In this document: positions 16,955 to 24,935 of the stretch, piece by piece
Layout: the number at the start of each line of letters is the position of its first letter
Numbering within the stretch: the stretch's first letter is position 1
Source of the DNA: Gordonibacter sp. An230
Lineage (GTDB): Bacteria > Actinomycetota > Coriobacteriia > Coriobacteriales > Eggerthellaceae
DNA length: 64,000 nt
Reading direction: 5' to 3'
NCBI RefSeq assembly: GCF_002159915.1
Contig: NZ_NFJP01000025.1
Coordinates: forward strand, 1 to 64,000
Translations under genes and position numbers: made by a program
The notes under the pieces: generated by a model
Told to the model about the DNA's origin: nothing
The model's database searches: none
What the model saw: only the letters and a program-made list of their open reading frames with translations

Positions 16955-17137
16955 ATGGGCACCTTCCCCGATCACGAGCTGAACGCCCGCCTCGCCGAAC
17001 TGTCGAAGATCGCGAGCAACCTGTTCGAACATGCGAGCATCACCGGAACCGTGCGGATCGAGCGCGAGGAAGTGCTGCGCGTCATCGCCGAGCAGTCCGA
17101 ACACGCCCGCAAGCGAATCTCGCGACCGAGAAGGTAG
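16955..17137 (+). CDS. Small protein of unknown function (60 residues)
   Basis: 60 residues, predicted mostly helical, starting MGTFPDHELNARLAELSKIA, with a basic end (KRISRPRR). The ribosome-binding site AAAGGAAA lies 5 bases before the ATG. No signal peptide, membrane segment or known motif is visible. It stands 61 bases after the LysR gene and may be cotranscribed with it. I do not recognise a family. Confidence 0.55.
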   Translation: MGTFPDHELNARLAELSKIASNLFEHASITGTVRIEREEVLRVIAEQSEHARKRISRPRR

Positions 17138-17296
17138 CGGAGCGGACACCGGGATAGAAACCGCCAAAAATCGACTCAACGCATGCGTTCTGCGCCGTTC
17201 GCCGATGCAGGAGAGAGGACTGTGAGAAACGATCCTCGAGCCCGACGCGAGGAAGGCCCCTCCCACCGGCCACGGTAGGCGCGATGCCCCTCCTCC

Positions 17297-17322
17297 CTCG
17301 CGCGGCGAGCTCGCCGCGCGAG
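17297..17322. promoter_or_regulatory. 26-bp perfect palindrome upstream of ApbE
   Basis: The two 13-base halves (left half CTCGCGCGGCGAG) are exact reverse complements with no spacer. It overlaps where a -35 box would sit for the TATACT at 17339-17344. It could be an operator, or a terminator hairpin of the upstream gene, though no T-run follows. Confidence 0.55.
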
Positions 17323-17350
17323 TGGCGGATGCTTGCCTTATACTAGGAGC

Positions 17351-18361
17351 ATGAACGACCAGACGGCATACGACGACCCCATCCCTCTCGAGAGCTCGCA
17401 CGAGACCCGCGGACCCGACGACGCGGGCATGTCGACGCATCTGTTCTACGCGTTCAATACCGTTGTCACGCTGCAAGCCTATGGCGATCCCGCGCAGTGC
17501 TCTGCCGCCTTCGATGCCGCCCGTGCCGCATGCCGCACCTTCGAACGGCGGCTCTCGCGCACACTCCCGCACTCCGACATCGCGCGCCTCAACTCGGCTG
17601 CAGGAGAAGCCGTGACCGTGCATCCCGACACTGCGAAGCTGTTGCGGGAGGCGTTGCGCTACTGCGCCGACAGCGAGGGCCGCTTCGACATCACCATGGG
17701 CGCAGCTGTGCGGCTGTGGAACTTCCACGAGGGGACCATCCCCGATCGCAAGGACCTCAACGAGGCGCTTGCGCACGTGAACTGGCGCATGGTGGAGGTA
17801 TGGAACGAGGAAGGCCATGCGAACGCTTCGGCAAAACGGCCCGTTGGGCCTTGCTGGTTCGCACGCATCCGCGATCCGGAAGCCGCCGTCGACGTGGGCG
17901 GCATCGCGAAGGGATGGATCGCCGATCAGCTTTCCGCGCTCATGAGCGCGTACGGCCTGGCCTCTTTCGTCGTGAACCTGGGCGGCAACGTGATGGCGCA
18001 CGGCTCGAAGCCCGACGGCTCGCCGTGGCGCATCGGGCTTCAGGATCCGCGACGCAAAGACGGCATCGTAGGCGCAGTGGCGATCCGCGACGCCTCGGCC
18101 GTGACGAGCGGCGTGTACGAACGCTGTTTCGAACGCGACGGACGCTTCTACCACCACATCCTCGATCCGCATGACGGGTTCCCCGTGCGAACAGACGTCG
18201 CCGGGGCCACCGCGGTGGCCCGCCGCTCTATCGACGCTGAGGGCTACTCGACCACGCTCGTGGCGCTCGGCATGGAACGCGGTATCGCGTTCGCCCGCTC
18301 CCATCCCGCCATCCTGCGCGCCTTTTTCGTGGACGCCGACGGAAAAGTGCACGAAGCGTAA
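17351..18361 (+). CDS. apbE: FAD:protein FMN transferase (ApbE family)
   Basis: 336 residues. It moves FMN from FAD onto Thr/Ser of FMN-binding domains of exported redox proteins. Seen here are FDITMGAAVRLWNFH, AAVDVGGIAKGWIAD (the D-x-GG-x-AKG substrate site), VVNLGGNVMAHG and HHILDPHDGFPV with the metal-binding region. No N-terminal signal peptide is evident, so it may be cytoplasmic. The ATG at 17351 sits exactly 7 bases after a TATACT (-10 type), so the mRNA may be leaderless; GGAG is only one base upstream. TTG at 17333 is an alternative start. The nearby flavin oxidoreductase lacks an FMN-binding domain, so its flavinylation target lies elsewhere. Confidence 0.9.
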   Translation: MNDQTAYDDPIPLESSHETRGPDDAGMSTHLFYAFNTVVTLQAYGDPAQCSAAFDAARAACRTFERRLSRTLPHSDIARLNSAAGEAVTVHPDTAKLLREALRYCADSEGRFDITMGAAVRLWNFHEGTIPDRKDLNEALAHVNWRMVEVWNEEGHANASAKRPVGPCWFARIRDPEAAVDVGGIAKGWIADQLSALMSAYGLASFVVNLGGNVMAHGSKPDGSPWRIGLQDPRRKDGIVGAVAIRDASAVTSGVYERCFERDGRFYHHILDPHDGFPVRTDVAGATAVARRSIDAEGYSTTLVALGMERGIAFARSHPAILRAFFVDADGKVHEA

Positions 18362-18759
18362 CCCCCCCCCCTTTTTTTTTCCATACGGCACCCCGTCCTA
18401 GCGGCGCAACGCGGCGCCGAATCCGTTCGCTTCGCAAGCCGGCCCGAAGCTCGGACGCAGAGACATCCTGCCGCCAGCATGCGCCACCCCGCAGAACCGA
18501 TCCGATCATGCGGACGCGCTTGCCGCATGGCTCCCGCCCCATGCCGTGCGACATCGTTCGGACAGGCGGGCATCCCGGGTTATACCGCGGGTTACGAAAA
18601 TAACCGCGTTTCCCGCATCGGGCCGATGCGCGCTCTCCCCCCGCTGTCGCATGATGCAGGCCGCGTTGCCGCCGAAGATGCGCCGGCCGTCGCCCAGACG
18701 GCGCTCCGAGGCACCTTCGACGCAGCCAGAGCGACCACCGTTTCGAGGAAGGGGACATC
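18362..18759. other. Gap with no gene; homopolymer tract and dyad
   Basis: No convincing gene. Directly after the ApbE stop is a run of ten C and nine T. Near 18593-18608, GGTTA-CGAAAA-TAACC forms a short dyad that may belong to the promoter region of the flavin oxidoreductase downstream. Confidence 0.5.
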
Positions 18760-20391
18760 ATGTCAAGAACGAATGTAACACGCCGCGATCTGATCAAGCT
18801 CGGAGGGCTTGCCGCCGCAGGCGCGCTCGGCGCTACGGCACTTGCCAGCTGCGCACCGTCCACACCCGAGGAGGCCGCCAAAGCGGCAGACAAGACGGGA
18901 AGCCTAGAGGGTGTGCCCGCATTCTTGCAGGCACCCGAGCCCATCACGGAGTTCGCCGAAACAAAGGAGTACGATGTCGTGGTCGTGGGCGCAGGGGAGT
19001 CGGGCCTGTCGGCCGTCCATGCGGCGCTCGAGGCGGGCGCGAAAGTGGCGTGCATGCAGAACATCAGCACCGTGCAGACGGCGGGCAATATGGCCGCGGC
19101 GCTCGATCTGGACAAAACGAGCGAAGCCGGCCTGAAAGCATGCCTGTCCTTCGTCAATTACAAAAGCGACTGGCGCTCGAACCCCGACCTCGTTGAAGTG
19201 TGGGCCCGCAACTCGCAGGAAGCGCTCGCGTGGTGGGAAGCCGCAGCAGCCGAGGGCGGCGTCGAATCGAAGCCCTACGACTACAGCATCACCTACAACG
19301 GCTACGAGTTCTTCCTGCATGCGAACACGTACTTCCATGTGGACGGCGCGCACCAAACAGCGGCCAAGGTCATCGGCGAGGCGCTGATCGCAGAAGGAGC
19401 CGACTTCATCTTCAACACACCGTGCGTGCAGCTGCACAAGGAAGGCGATCGCGTAGCCGGCGCCATCGGCCGAAACGCCGACACCGACGAATACATACTC
19501 GCGAAAGCCTCGAAGGGCGTCATCTTGGCCACGGGAGATTACGTGGGCAACCGAGAGATGCTCGATTTCTGGGCACCCGACACCAAAGGGCTGCATCAGG
19601 CCGTCGAGTTCCGCGACGGCAGCGGCCTGTGCGCCGGCATGTGGGCGGGCGCGCAGATGACCGCCCCCTGCCACACGAAAATGGTCCACGGAGAGGCGGC
19701 CTCCGTGCGCTTCGAGATGCCGTTCCTGTTTCTCGACCGCCACGGCGAACGCTTCATGGACGAGGGATGCTGCCGCATGGGCTACCTCAACGAATTCAGC
19801 AAAAAGTACCTGGCGGAAGCGGCATTCGAAGACTCCACCGCAACGAAGTTCTTCAGCATCGTGCCCGCAAACTGGCAGGACTACTACGAGCAATGGGACG
19901 CGCTCGCACCCTACGACATCGCCACGAACAACGCCTACCGCACGGTCGACCCCGAAAGCTGGATCAAGGCCGACACGCTCGAAGAGCTTGCGCAAGCGAT
20001 GATCGACTACGCCGACGAGCAGCCATGGAGCCACGAGCTGACCGTAGATGCCATCGTCTCCTCAATCGAACGCTACAACGAGCTGGTGGCGAAAGGCGCC
20101 GACGACGACTTCGGCAAGCGGCCCGAGTACCTCGCGCCCATCGAGGCCCCGTGTTACGCAGTGCCACGCGGAGCGAACAACATCGACGCCATGCTCGACG
20201 GGCTGGAGGTCGACGGCAACTACCAGTGCCTCGACGCTAATCGCACGCCCATCGAGGGCCTTTTCGCCGTCGGCAACGCCTCCGGCCCCTTCTTCGGCGG
20301 CGCCAACTATCCCATGGATATCGAAGGCCTCTCCATCGGCCGCGCCATCACGACGGGATTTGCCACCGGACGCTACGTGGCCGGACTCTAA
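18760..20391 (+). CDS. Tat-exported FAD-dependent oxidoreductase (fumarate reductase/Cgr2-like flavoprotein)
   Basis: 543 residues. A Tat signal (TRRDLIKLGG, residues 7-16) leads to a lipobox LASC with Cys31, so it is probably a surface flavolipoprotein. FAD binding is shown by DVVVVGAGESG at 72-82 and a C-terminal GLFAVGNASGPFFGGANYP. It belongs to the flavocytochrome-c fumarate reductase group of FAD proteins, expanded in Eggerthellaceae, where members reduce fumarate-like acids, urocanate, cinnamates or drugs such as digoxin. It lacks FMN-binding and haem domains, so electrons must come from a separate partner. The substrate cannot be named. The LuxR membrane regulator that follows is the usual companion. 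Confidence 0.87.
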   Translation: MSRTNVTRRDLIKLGGLAAAGALGATALASCAPSTPEEAAKAADKTGSLEGVPAFLQAPEPITEFAETKEYDVVVVGAGESGLSAVHAALEAGAKVACMQNISTVQTAGNMAAALDLDKTSEAGLKACLSFVNYKSDWRSNPDLVEVWARNSQEALAWWEAAAAEGGVESKPYDYSITYNGYEFFLHANTYFHVDGAHQTAAKVIGEALIAEGADFIFNTPCVQLHKEGDRVAGAIGRNADTDEYILAKASKGVILATGDYVGNREMLDFWAPDTKGLHQAVEFRDGSGLCAGMWAGAQMTAPCHTKMVHGEAASVRFEMPFLFLDRHGERFMDEGCCRMGYLNEFSKKYLAEAAFEDSTATKFFSIVPANWQDYYEQWDALAPYDIATNNAYRTVDPESWIKADTLEELAQAMIDYADEQPWSHELTVDAIVSSIERYNELVAKGADDDFGKRPEYLAPIEAPCYAVPRGANNIDAMLDGLEVDGNYQCLDANRTPIEGLFAVGNASGPFFGGANYPMDIEGLSIGRAITTGFATGRYVAGL

Positions 20392-20427
20392 ATACCGGGC
20401 AAGCCCCGCCCTCCCCGAGCGCCATCG

Positions 20428-20464
20428 CGTGAAGGGCGCGCCCTCCCCGCGCGCCCTTCACGCA
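20428..20464 (+). terminator. 14-bp GC-rich hairpin, probable terminator
   Basis: GCGTGAAGGGCGCG and CGCGCCCTTCACGC form a perfect 14-bp stem with a 9-base loop, 36 bases after the oxidoreductase stop. There is no T-run, but the position and strength fit transcription termination before the LuxR gene. Confidence 0.6.
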
Positions 20465-20627
20465 TCCCGCACCTTGCCGCCGTGACGCCCATGCGCAGCA
20501 CGTCACGGCGAAGCGCCGCTTCGACCGACCGAAGCGTCCCTCCGACCCGCCTTCACGCGCGCCCTGCGCAAGTCGCAACGGGAACCGCGCAGAAGACGCT
20601 ATACTGTCGGTCGAAGAAGGAGGGCCC

Positions 20628-22031
20628 GTGAAACGAATCGACCATCTCGAGCAGATGATCCCCTACATGTTCGCGCATGGCTGCGCTCGCGCGTGGCTCA
20701 CCCTCCTGTTTGCCGAGCCCGCCGTCGCGACGCTTTCCCCCTTCGACCCGCACGTTCCATTCGATTACTCATTCGCGCTCGCAGGCGTGGGCGTCGCGCT
20801 CGCAGCCCGAAGGATCGTCCCATTGCAGGAAGGCCGATGGGCCAAGCCGCTCGCGTTCGCCCTGTGCGCAGGCGCGTCGGCCTGCATGCTGGCCGCTTCG
20901 CGCTCGCCCGAGCTAGCCACGCCCCTCGCCCTCGTGGGCGCGGTGGCAGGCGGAGCGGGCTTTCTGCTGATCGTCCTTCTGAACGCCGAGGCGCTCGTAC
21001 CGCTCAGCCTCATGCGCATCCTTTTGTATCAGGCGGCCTCGATGCTCGTGGCCGTGCCTCTGTCCTATCTCTGCCAAGGACTCGATCAACCACGGCTCGC
21101 ACTCGCCCTGTTCGCACTGCCCGCCATCGCGGTGCCGTGCGTGTCGTTCGCCTACCGAACGACACCGGAGGCCGAACGGCCGCGCAGCACTTGGCCGCGC
21201 TTCACGTTCCCCTGGAAGCCCATCGCGCTGTTCGCACTCTACTCGTTCGCCTACGGCCTGCGCGAACAGCAGCTGCTGTCGGTGAACGGCGCGGGTATGC
21301 ACTCGTCCCTGTCCACGGCGCTCGCATCGGGAGCAATCGTCGCGGTGCTCCTCCTTGCACGACGCCTGCCGCTTGGCGCGCTGTACCGTTCCCCGTTGCT
21401 TTTGATGGTGTGCGGGTTTCTGCTCGTCCCCCTGGAGGGACTCGTCGGAAAGGTCGCCTCGAGCTACCTCATCTCGATGGGATACACGCTCATGGGCCTT
21501 TTGCTGGGGCTTCTGCTGTACGACCTGGCAAAGCGCATGGGGATCGCCATCGTTGTGCTCATGGGCGCTGAAAAGGCAACGTACCTGCTCGTCATCTGGG
21601 GAGGCGACTGCGCCTCGCTTTTGCCCGCATCGCCGCTCTCAACCCAGACGCAGGAAATCGTGCTCATGGTCGCAGTCGTCATGCTCGTGTTGGCGGGAAC
21701 GCTCATCCTGCTTTCGGAGAGGGATCTCTCATCGCGGTGGGGCATTCGCCTCCTCGGAACGGACGACCTCGCCGAAGAGGGACGACGCGCCGAACTTGTG
21801 GCGGCGCGCTGCGACGAAATCGCTCGCCAGTGCCGTCTGTCGCCGCGCGAGGACGAGATACTCCGCCTTTTAGCCAGAGGCACCTCGAACCAAGCCATCG
21901 AACGCGAACTGTTCATCGCGAACGGCACGCTGAAGGCCCATATCCAGCATATCTACGCGAAAACGGGCGTGCACAGCCGCAAGGAATTGCTCGCGCTGTT
22001 CGAAGAACCGAAAGCGGCCGAAGAGCCGTAG
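20628..22031 (+). CDS. Membrane-bound LuxR-type regulator
   Basis: 467 residues from a GTG with AAGGAGG at optimal distance and a TATACT -10 at 20600-20605. About ten to twelve hydrophobic helices occupy residues 10-365. The C-terminal LuxR helix-turn-helix follows: CRLSPREDEILRLLARGTSN, ELFIANGTLKAHIQHIYAKT and GVHSRKELLAL. This layout, a transporter-like sensor fused to a GerE/LuxR domain, is abundant in Eggerthellaceae next to flavin or molybdenum reductases. Its likely role is to sense a small molecule and activate the adjacent oxidoreductase gene (inference). It is separated from that gene by a strong hairpin, so it has its own promoter. Confidence 0.87.
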   Translation: MKRIDHLEQMIPYMFAHGCARAWLTLLFAEPAVATLSPFDPHVPFDYSFALAGVGVALAARRIVPLQEGRWAKPLAFALCAGASACMLAASRSPELATPLALVGAVAGGAGFLLIVLLNAEALVPLSLMRILLYQAASMLVAVPLSYLCQGLDQPRLALALFALPAIAVPCVSFAYRTTPEAERPRSTWPRFTFPWKPIALFALYSFAYGLREQQLLSVNGAGMHSSLSTALASGAIVAVLLLARRLPLGALYRSPLLLMVCGFLLVPLEGLVGKVASSYLISMGYTLMGLLLGLLLYDLAKRMGIAIVVLMGAEKATYLLVIWGGDCASLLPASPLSTQTQEIVLMVAVVMLVLAGTLILLSERDLSSRWGIRLLGTDDLAEEGRRAELVAARCDEIARQCRLSPREDEILRLLARGTSNQAIERELFIANGTLKAHIQHIYAKTGVHSRKELLALFEEPKAAEEP

Positions 22032-22529
22032 GAGGCGACGGCGCATGATCGGAGCCGCCACGGAGCGGCTTGGCAACCGCGAGGCCCGCGACCAGGCTCG
22101 TCGAAGGCGGAAGGAAACGGCGGCATCCCGAAGGGTTCGCCATCCCGGCATCGCATTCGGCGAATGAAACCCATCTCGCCCGCAAAAGCCCGCTTCGGCT
22201 GCATGCCGCAGCCGCTGCCGTGGCAAAGAGCGGCGGCAAAAGGGCCCGGCAGAAAGCCCGCCCTCGCACGCTCGCGCGAATGCCATGCGCCCGCACGCCC
22301 CCAGAGCGTGTCGTCATGCGAAAAGCGCACTACAACCCCGGGACGCCCCGTCTTCGGCGCGCCCTGAGGCTGCCCCCCTTCGCTCGCAGAGCTCAGGGCG
22401 GGTTCAAAGGCAAAGCGGGCGAGCCTGGCAGACGGCTCGATGCAGAAAGGTCGCCGGCGCATCCCGCGTCGAGCGCGAAAAGCCCGGCGGAATGCGCGCG
22501 CAGAACGGGCAGCCGCCGTCAAGCCCTCC
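22032..22529. other. Gap with no gene
   Basis: No supported gene. It contains a short stem (AGCCGC/GCGGCT at 22053-22070) after the LuxR stop and a longer one with CCCTGAG/CTCAGGG arms near 22362-22400. Both strands lack a plausible start with ribosome-binding site. Confidence 0.5.
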
Positions 22530-22533
22530 GCAA

Positions 22534-22548
22534 AAGAACGGGGTTCTT
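22534..22548 (-). terminator. Terminator of veg
   Basis: AAGAAC-CCC-GTTCTT on the minus strand, running into TT and lying 25 bases after the veg stop. The stem is short (6 bp). Confidence 0.5.
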
Positions 22549-22572
22549 CTGGCGGACTTAGCCGCGCCGCAG

Positions 22573-22917
22573 CTAAGAGAGGACCTTCTCCTCCTCGTCG
22601 GAAGCGACCGAGCTTTCGTCTGCCAGCATGCCTTCGGCATCGGGGACGAAAGGCTCAAACAGCGGCTCGCCGTTCTGGGACAGCTCAACCATGCCAGTGA
22701 GCACATCGACGTACTGGTAGGACTGGCGCGCCGTGCGACCGCGCTTGCGGTCGACCTCCATAATGAACAGCTGGGGATGCACCTGCGTGAGCACGCCCTC
22801 GTTCTCGACGATCTTCGAACGTCCCATGTTGGCGCGCACTTTCAGGCGTTGACCGACGAAGTCGTGTAACGTATCATGGATGGAGTCGACGATTTTTGCC
22901 TGCTTCGCTAAATCCAT
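22573..22917 (-). CDS. veg: Veg family protein
   Basis: 114 residues from the ATG at 22917. The core matches Veg: VGQRLKVRANMGRSKIVENE, GVLTQVHPQLFIMEVD and QSYQYVDVLTGMVEL, as in the Bacillus protein, which influences biofilm gene expression. Coriobacterial copies carry an acidic tail, here FEPFVPDAEGMLADESSV and on. An earlier GTG at 22950 would add 11 residues but has no ribosome-binding site. The neighbourhood (KsgA, TatD, MetRS) is the same as around veg in Bacillus, supporting orthology. Confidence 0.85.
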   Translation of the reverse strand: MDLAKQAKIVDSIHDTLHDFVGQRLKVRANMGRSKIVENEGVLTQVHPQLFIMEVDRKRGRTARQSYQYVDVLTGMVELSQNGEPLFEPFVPDAEGMLADESSVASDEEEKVLS

Positions 22918-22963
22918 GCTCACTCTTTCTCGCGTATGCTGCGTACACAAATAACAGCGTGGA

Positions 22964-22969
22964 ATTATA
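22964..22969 (-). promoter_or_regulatory. veg promoter -10 box
   Basis: A perfect TATAAT on the minus strand 47 bases before the veg ATG. A TTGACC lies only 7 bases upstream of it, too close to be its -35, so the -35 element is weak or the promoter is extended -10 type. Confidence 0.5.
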
Positions 22970-23057
22970 CCACCTCGGTCAATACTCTACAGAATCCGCA
23001 CAGTCCGTTTCCGGAATCGTATCAATTCCCCATCGGCCACGATGCCGACCGCCCCAT

Positions 23058-23330
23058 ATGAGCCGGAGGCGACGACACCCCGCGCGGAAGGAGACGGATG
23101 GGCGCAAAAAGGATGCTCGCTCGAAAGCCGCGGGGAAACACGGCAGGCAGGAGGAAAGGGATCGCAAAGGCCGTGCCCGCGTGAAGAAGCGAAAAGGGAA
23201 GGAGAAGCGCCAGCACAGGAAGGCAGAAGCTGCGCCCACGTGCCCCTGCTGCTCGAAGGGCTGCCCCCTCTCGAAGCCGAAATGCGGCAAGGGAAAGGCG
23301 ATCCGCGCGAAGATGACGCGAAAGGCTTAG
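23058..23330 (+). CDS. Small basic protein with Cys cluster
   Basis: 90 residues, extremely basic over residues 2-56 (SRRRRHPARKETDGRKKDAR, VKKRKGKEKRQHRK). The tail is Cys-rich: CPCCSKGCPLSKPKCGKGKA. The C-x2-C-x3-CPL-x2-P-x-C pattern resembles a tail I associate with coriobacterial MarR-type regulators, where it probably binds zinc or an Fe-S cluster, but no DNA-binding domain is present here. Competing frames look non-coding. No clear Shine-Dalgarno precedes the ATG, so the start is uncertain. It could be a nucleic-acid-binding protein or a degenerate gene. Confidence 0.45.
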   Translation: MSRRRRHPARKETDGRKKDARSKAAGKHGRQEERDRKGRARVKKRKGKEKRQHRKAEAAPTCPCCSKGCPLSKPKCGKGKAIRAKMTRKA

Positions 23331-23406
23331 GCACGTCGAGGGACGATTCATCCTCCTTCGACGCGCATCCTCCCCTGCTACCGATCATGGACCGGCCGAC
23401 GGGCGC

Positions 23407-24300
23407 TCAGGCAAGGCTCCTATAGGCGGCCCCCAGGCGGACGAACTCGTCGAGGGAGAGCGTCTCGCCCCTTCGCGCAGGATCGACGTCCGCGCACTCG
23501 AACAGCCGCGGAAGCGCGGCGGCGATGCGCGCGCCTTCCCTCCCCCGCCCGGCGAAGTAGGTTCTGCAGGAGTTCGCGAGCGTCTTGCGCCGCGTGGCGA
23601 ACGCAGCATCGGCCATGACGCAGGCGGCCTTGAGGGCGGCTTCACCGAGCGGGTCGCCCGCGCCGTCGCTCAGAGGGCGGCGATCCAGGCGCACGACAGC
23701 GCTCTCAACGCGCGGCGGAGGGAAGAAGTTGCCGGGGCCGACGGAGAAGCGCCCGACCGGCTCGGCGTAGAGGCGCAGCTTCACCGTGTACGCCCCGTAG
23801 TTTTTGGAACCCGGATCGGCGGCCATGCGGTCGGCCACCTCCTTCTGCACCATCACCGTCGCGCTCTCCATGCCGGGGAACCGTTCGAAGCAGTCGAGCA
23901 CCACGGTGGCGGCCACGGCGTAAGGCAGGTTCGCCACGAGCTTGGTCGGCGAGAACGGCAGATCGGCGGCGGTCAGATCGAGCGCGTCCTTCTCCACGAG
24001 CGTGAAGCGGTCGGCCCATGGGGCCAGCGTCTCGGCAAGCACGGCGGGCAGATCCGCATCGCGCTCGACGGACGCGACGCGGCCCGCGCGCTTCAGCAGC
24101 GCGACGGTGAGCGTTCCGATGCCGGGGCCGACCTCCAGCACCTCGTCTTCGGGCGCAAGCTCGGCCAATGCGACGATCTTGCGCAAGATCGCATCGTTGA
24201 CGAGGAAGTTCTGGCCGAGCGAGTACTTCGTGGAAAGGCCGTGCGCCTCGAGGACCGCGCGCGTGGCCGAAGGGCTGGCCAACGGAGAGAGCCGATCCAT
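23407..24300 (-). CDS. ksgA: 16S rRNA dimethyladenosine transferase
   Basis: 297 residues. It dimethylates the two adjacent adenosines near the 3' end of 16S rRNA during small-subunit assembly. Motifs seen: KYSLGQNFLVND, the SAM loop EVGPGIGTLTVALL, catalytic NLPYAVAATVV and NFFPPPRVESAVVRL. The ATG overlaps the TGA of the upstream flavodoxin gene (TGATG) and is preceded by AAGGAGG, which fixes the start; the open frame upstream is not used. Third gene of the tatD-flavodoxin-ksgA run. Confidence 0.95.
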   Translation of the reverse strand: MDRLSPLASPSATRAVLEAHGLSTKYSLGQNFLVNDAILRKIVALAELAPEDEVLEVGPGIGTLTVALLKRAGRVASVERDADLPAVLAETLAPWADRFTLVEKDALDLTAADLPFSPTKLVANLPYAVAATVVLDCFERFPGMESATVMVQKEVADRMAADPGSKNYGAYTVKLRLYAEPVGRFSVGPGNFFPPPRVESAVVRLDRRPLSDGAGDPLGEAALKAACVMADAAFATRRKTLANSCRTYFAGRGREGARIAAALPRLFECADVDPARRGETLSLDEFVRLGAAYRSLA

Positions 24301-24935
24301 CACGCCTCCTTCGTCGACGAGCCAAGGCGGGGACGCACGCCGTCGGGACCTGCGCACGTGTACGCCGAGGCGGGGTGCACGCGCCCGCCGGACAGCGGGT
24401 CTGCTCCTGCAGGAAGCGCTCCATCAGCAGAAATGCGCCCCACCCAGTCGTGCACGTCTGCAAGCGCGAAGCCCGCCACCGAAAGCGCCGAGCGCACCTC
24501 GCCCACCAACGGGCCGAAGCCGTGCGGGTCGCCGCCCTCGCCCACCACATGCAAATGCGCTGGGCGCTTCGGCTTTGCGCGCCAGTTGGCGTGGAAGTAG
24601 GGCTGCAGACGGTCGAGGAACGATTTGAGCTGGGCCGGCGCACCGGCGAAGTACACAGGCGACACGAGCGCGAGCTCGTCGCACTCGTTCAGCAACCGCC
24701 GCACGCGCGCCATGTCGTCGGCGATGATGCAGTACAGCTCGTCGCGGCCGATGTTGGAGGCGCATGCGTCGCAACCCGTGCAGGGAGCGATGCGCACGTC
24801 GGACAACCGCACGACGTCCACGCGATCAGCGGGAAACGCGCGCTCGTACGAGAGGCGCACCGCCTCCGACAAACCTGCGCTGCGGCCACGGGCGCGAGGC
24901 GATCCGCAGATGACAAGACGGTTCGTCATGGGCAT
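24300..24935 (-). CDS. NADPH-dependent FMN reductase/flavodoxin-like protein
   Basis: 211 residues. The N terminus has RLVICGSPRARGRSAGLSEA, a flavodoxin-fold phosphate loop. CTGCDACA and the stretch ELALVSPVYFAGAPAQLKSF, typical of iron-sulfur flavoprotein/NAD(P)H-dependent FMN reductases, follow. The CTGCDAC pattern may hold a cluster or be redox active. The ATG overlaps the TatD stop (TGATG) and its own stop overlaps the KsgA start, so all three are translationally coupled. A flavoprotein between tatD and ksgA is unusual, because Bacillus has rnmV there. Its physiological role is unknown. Confidence 0.82.
   Translation of the reverse strand: MPMTNRLVICGSPRARGRSAGLSEAVRLSYERAFPADRVDVVRLSDVRIAPCTGCDACASNIGRDELYCIIADDMARVRRLLNECDELALVSPVYFAGAPAQLKSFLDRLQPYFHANWRAKPKRPAHLHVVGEGGDPHGFGPLVGEVRSALSVAGFALADVHDWVGRISADGALPAGADPLSGGRVHPASAYTCAGPDGVRPRLGSSTKEA

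Noticed and set aside
18362-18381. C10-T9 run as a phase-variation tract
   Set aside because: It lies after the ApbE stop codon, so slippage would not alter any protein; I see no promoter around it.
22918-22950. GTG start adding 11 residues to Veg
   Set aside because: No ribosome-binding site and no match to the family N terminus.
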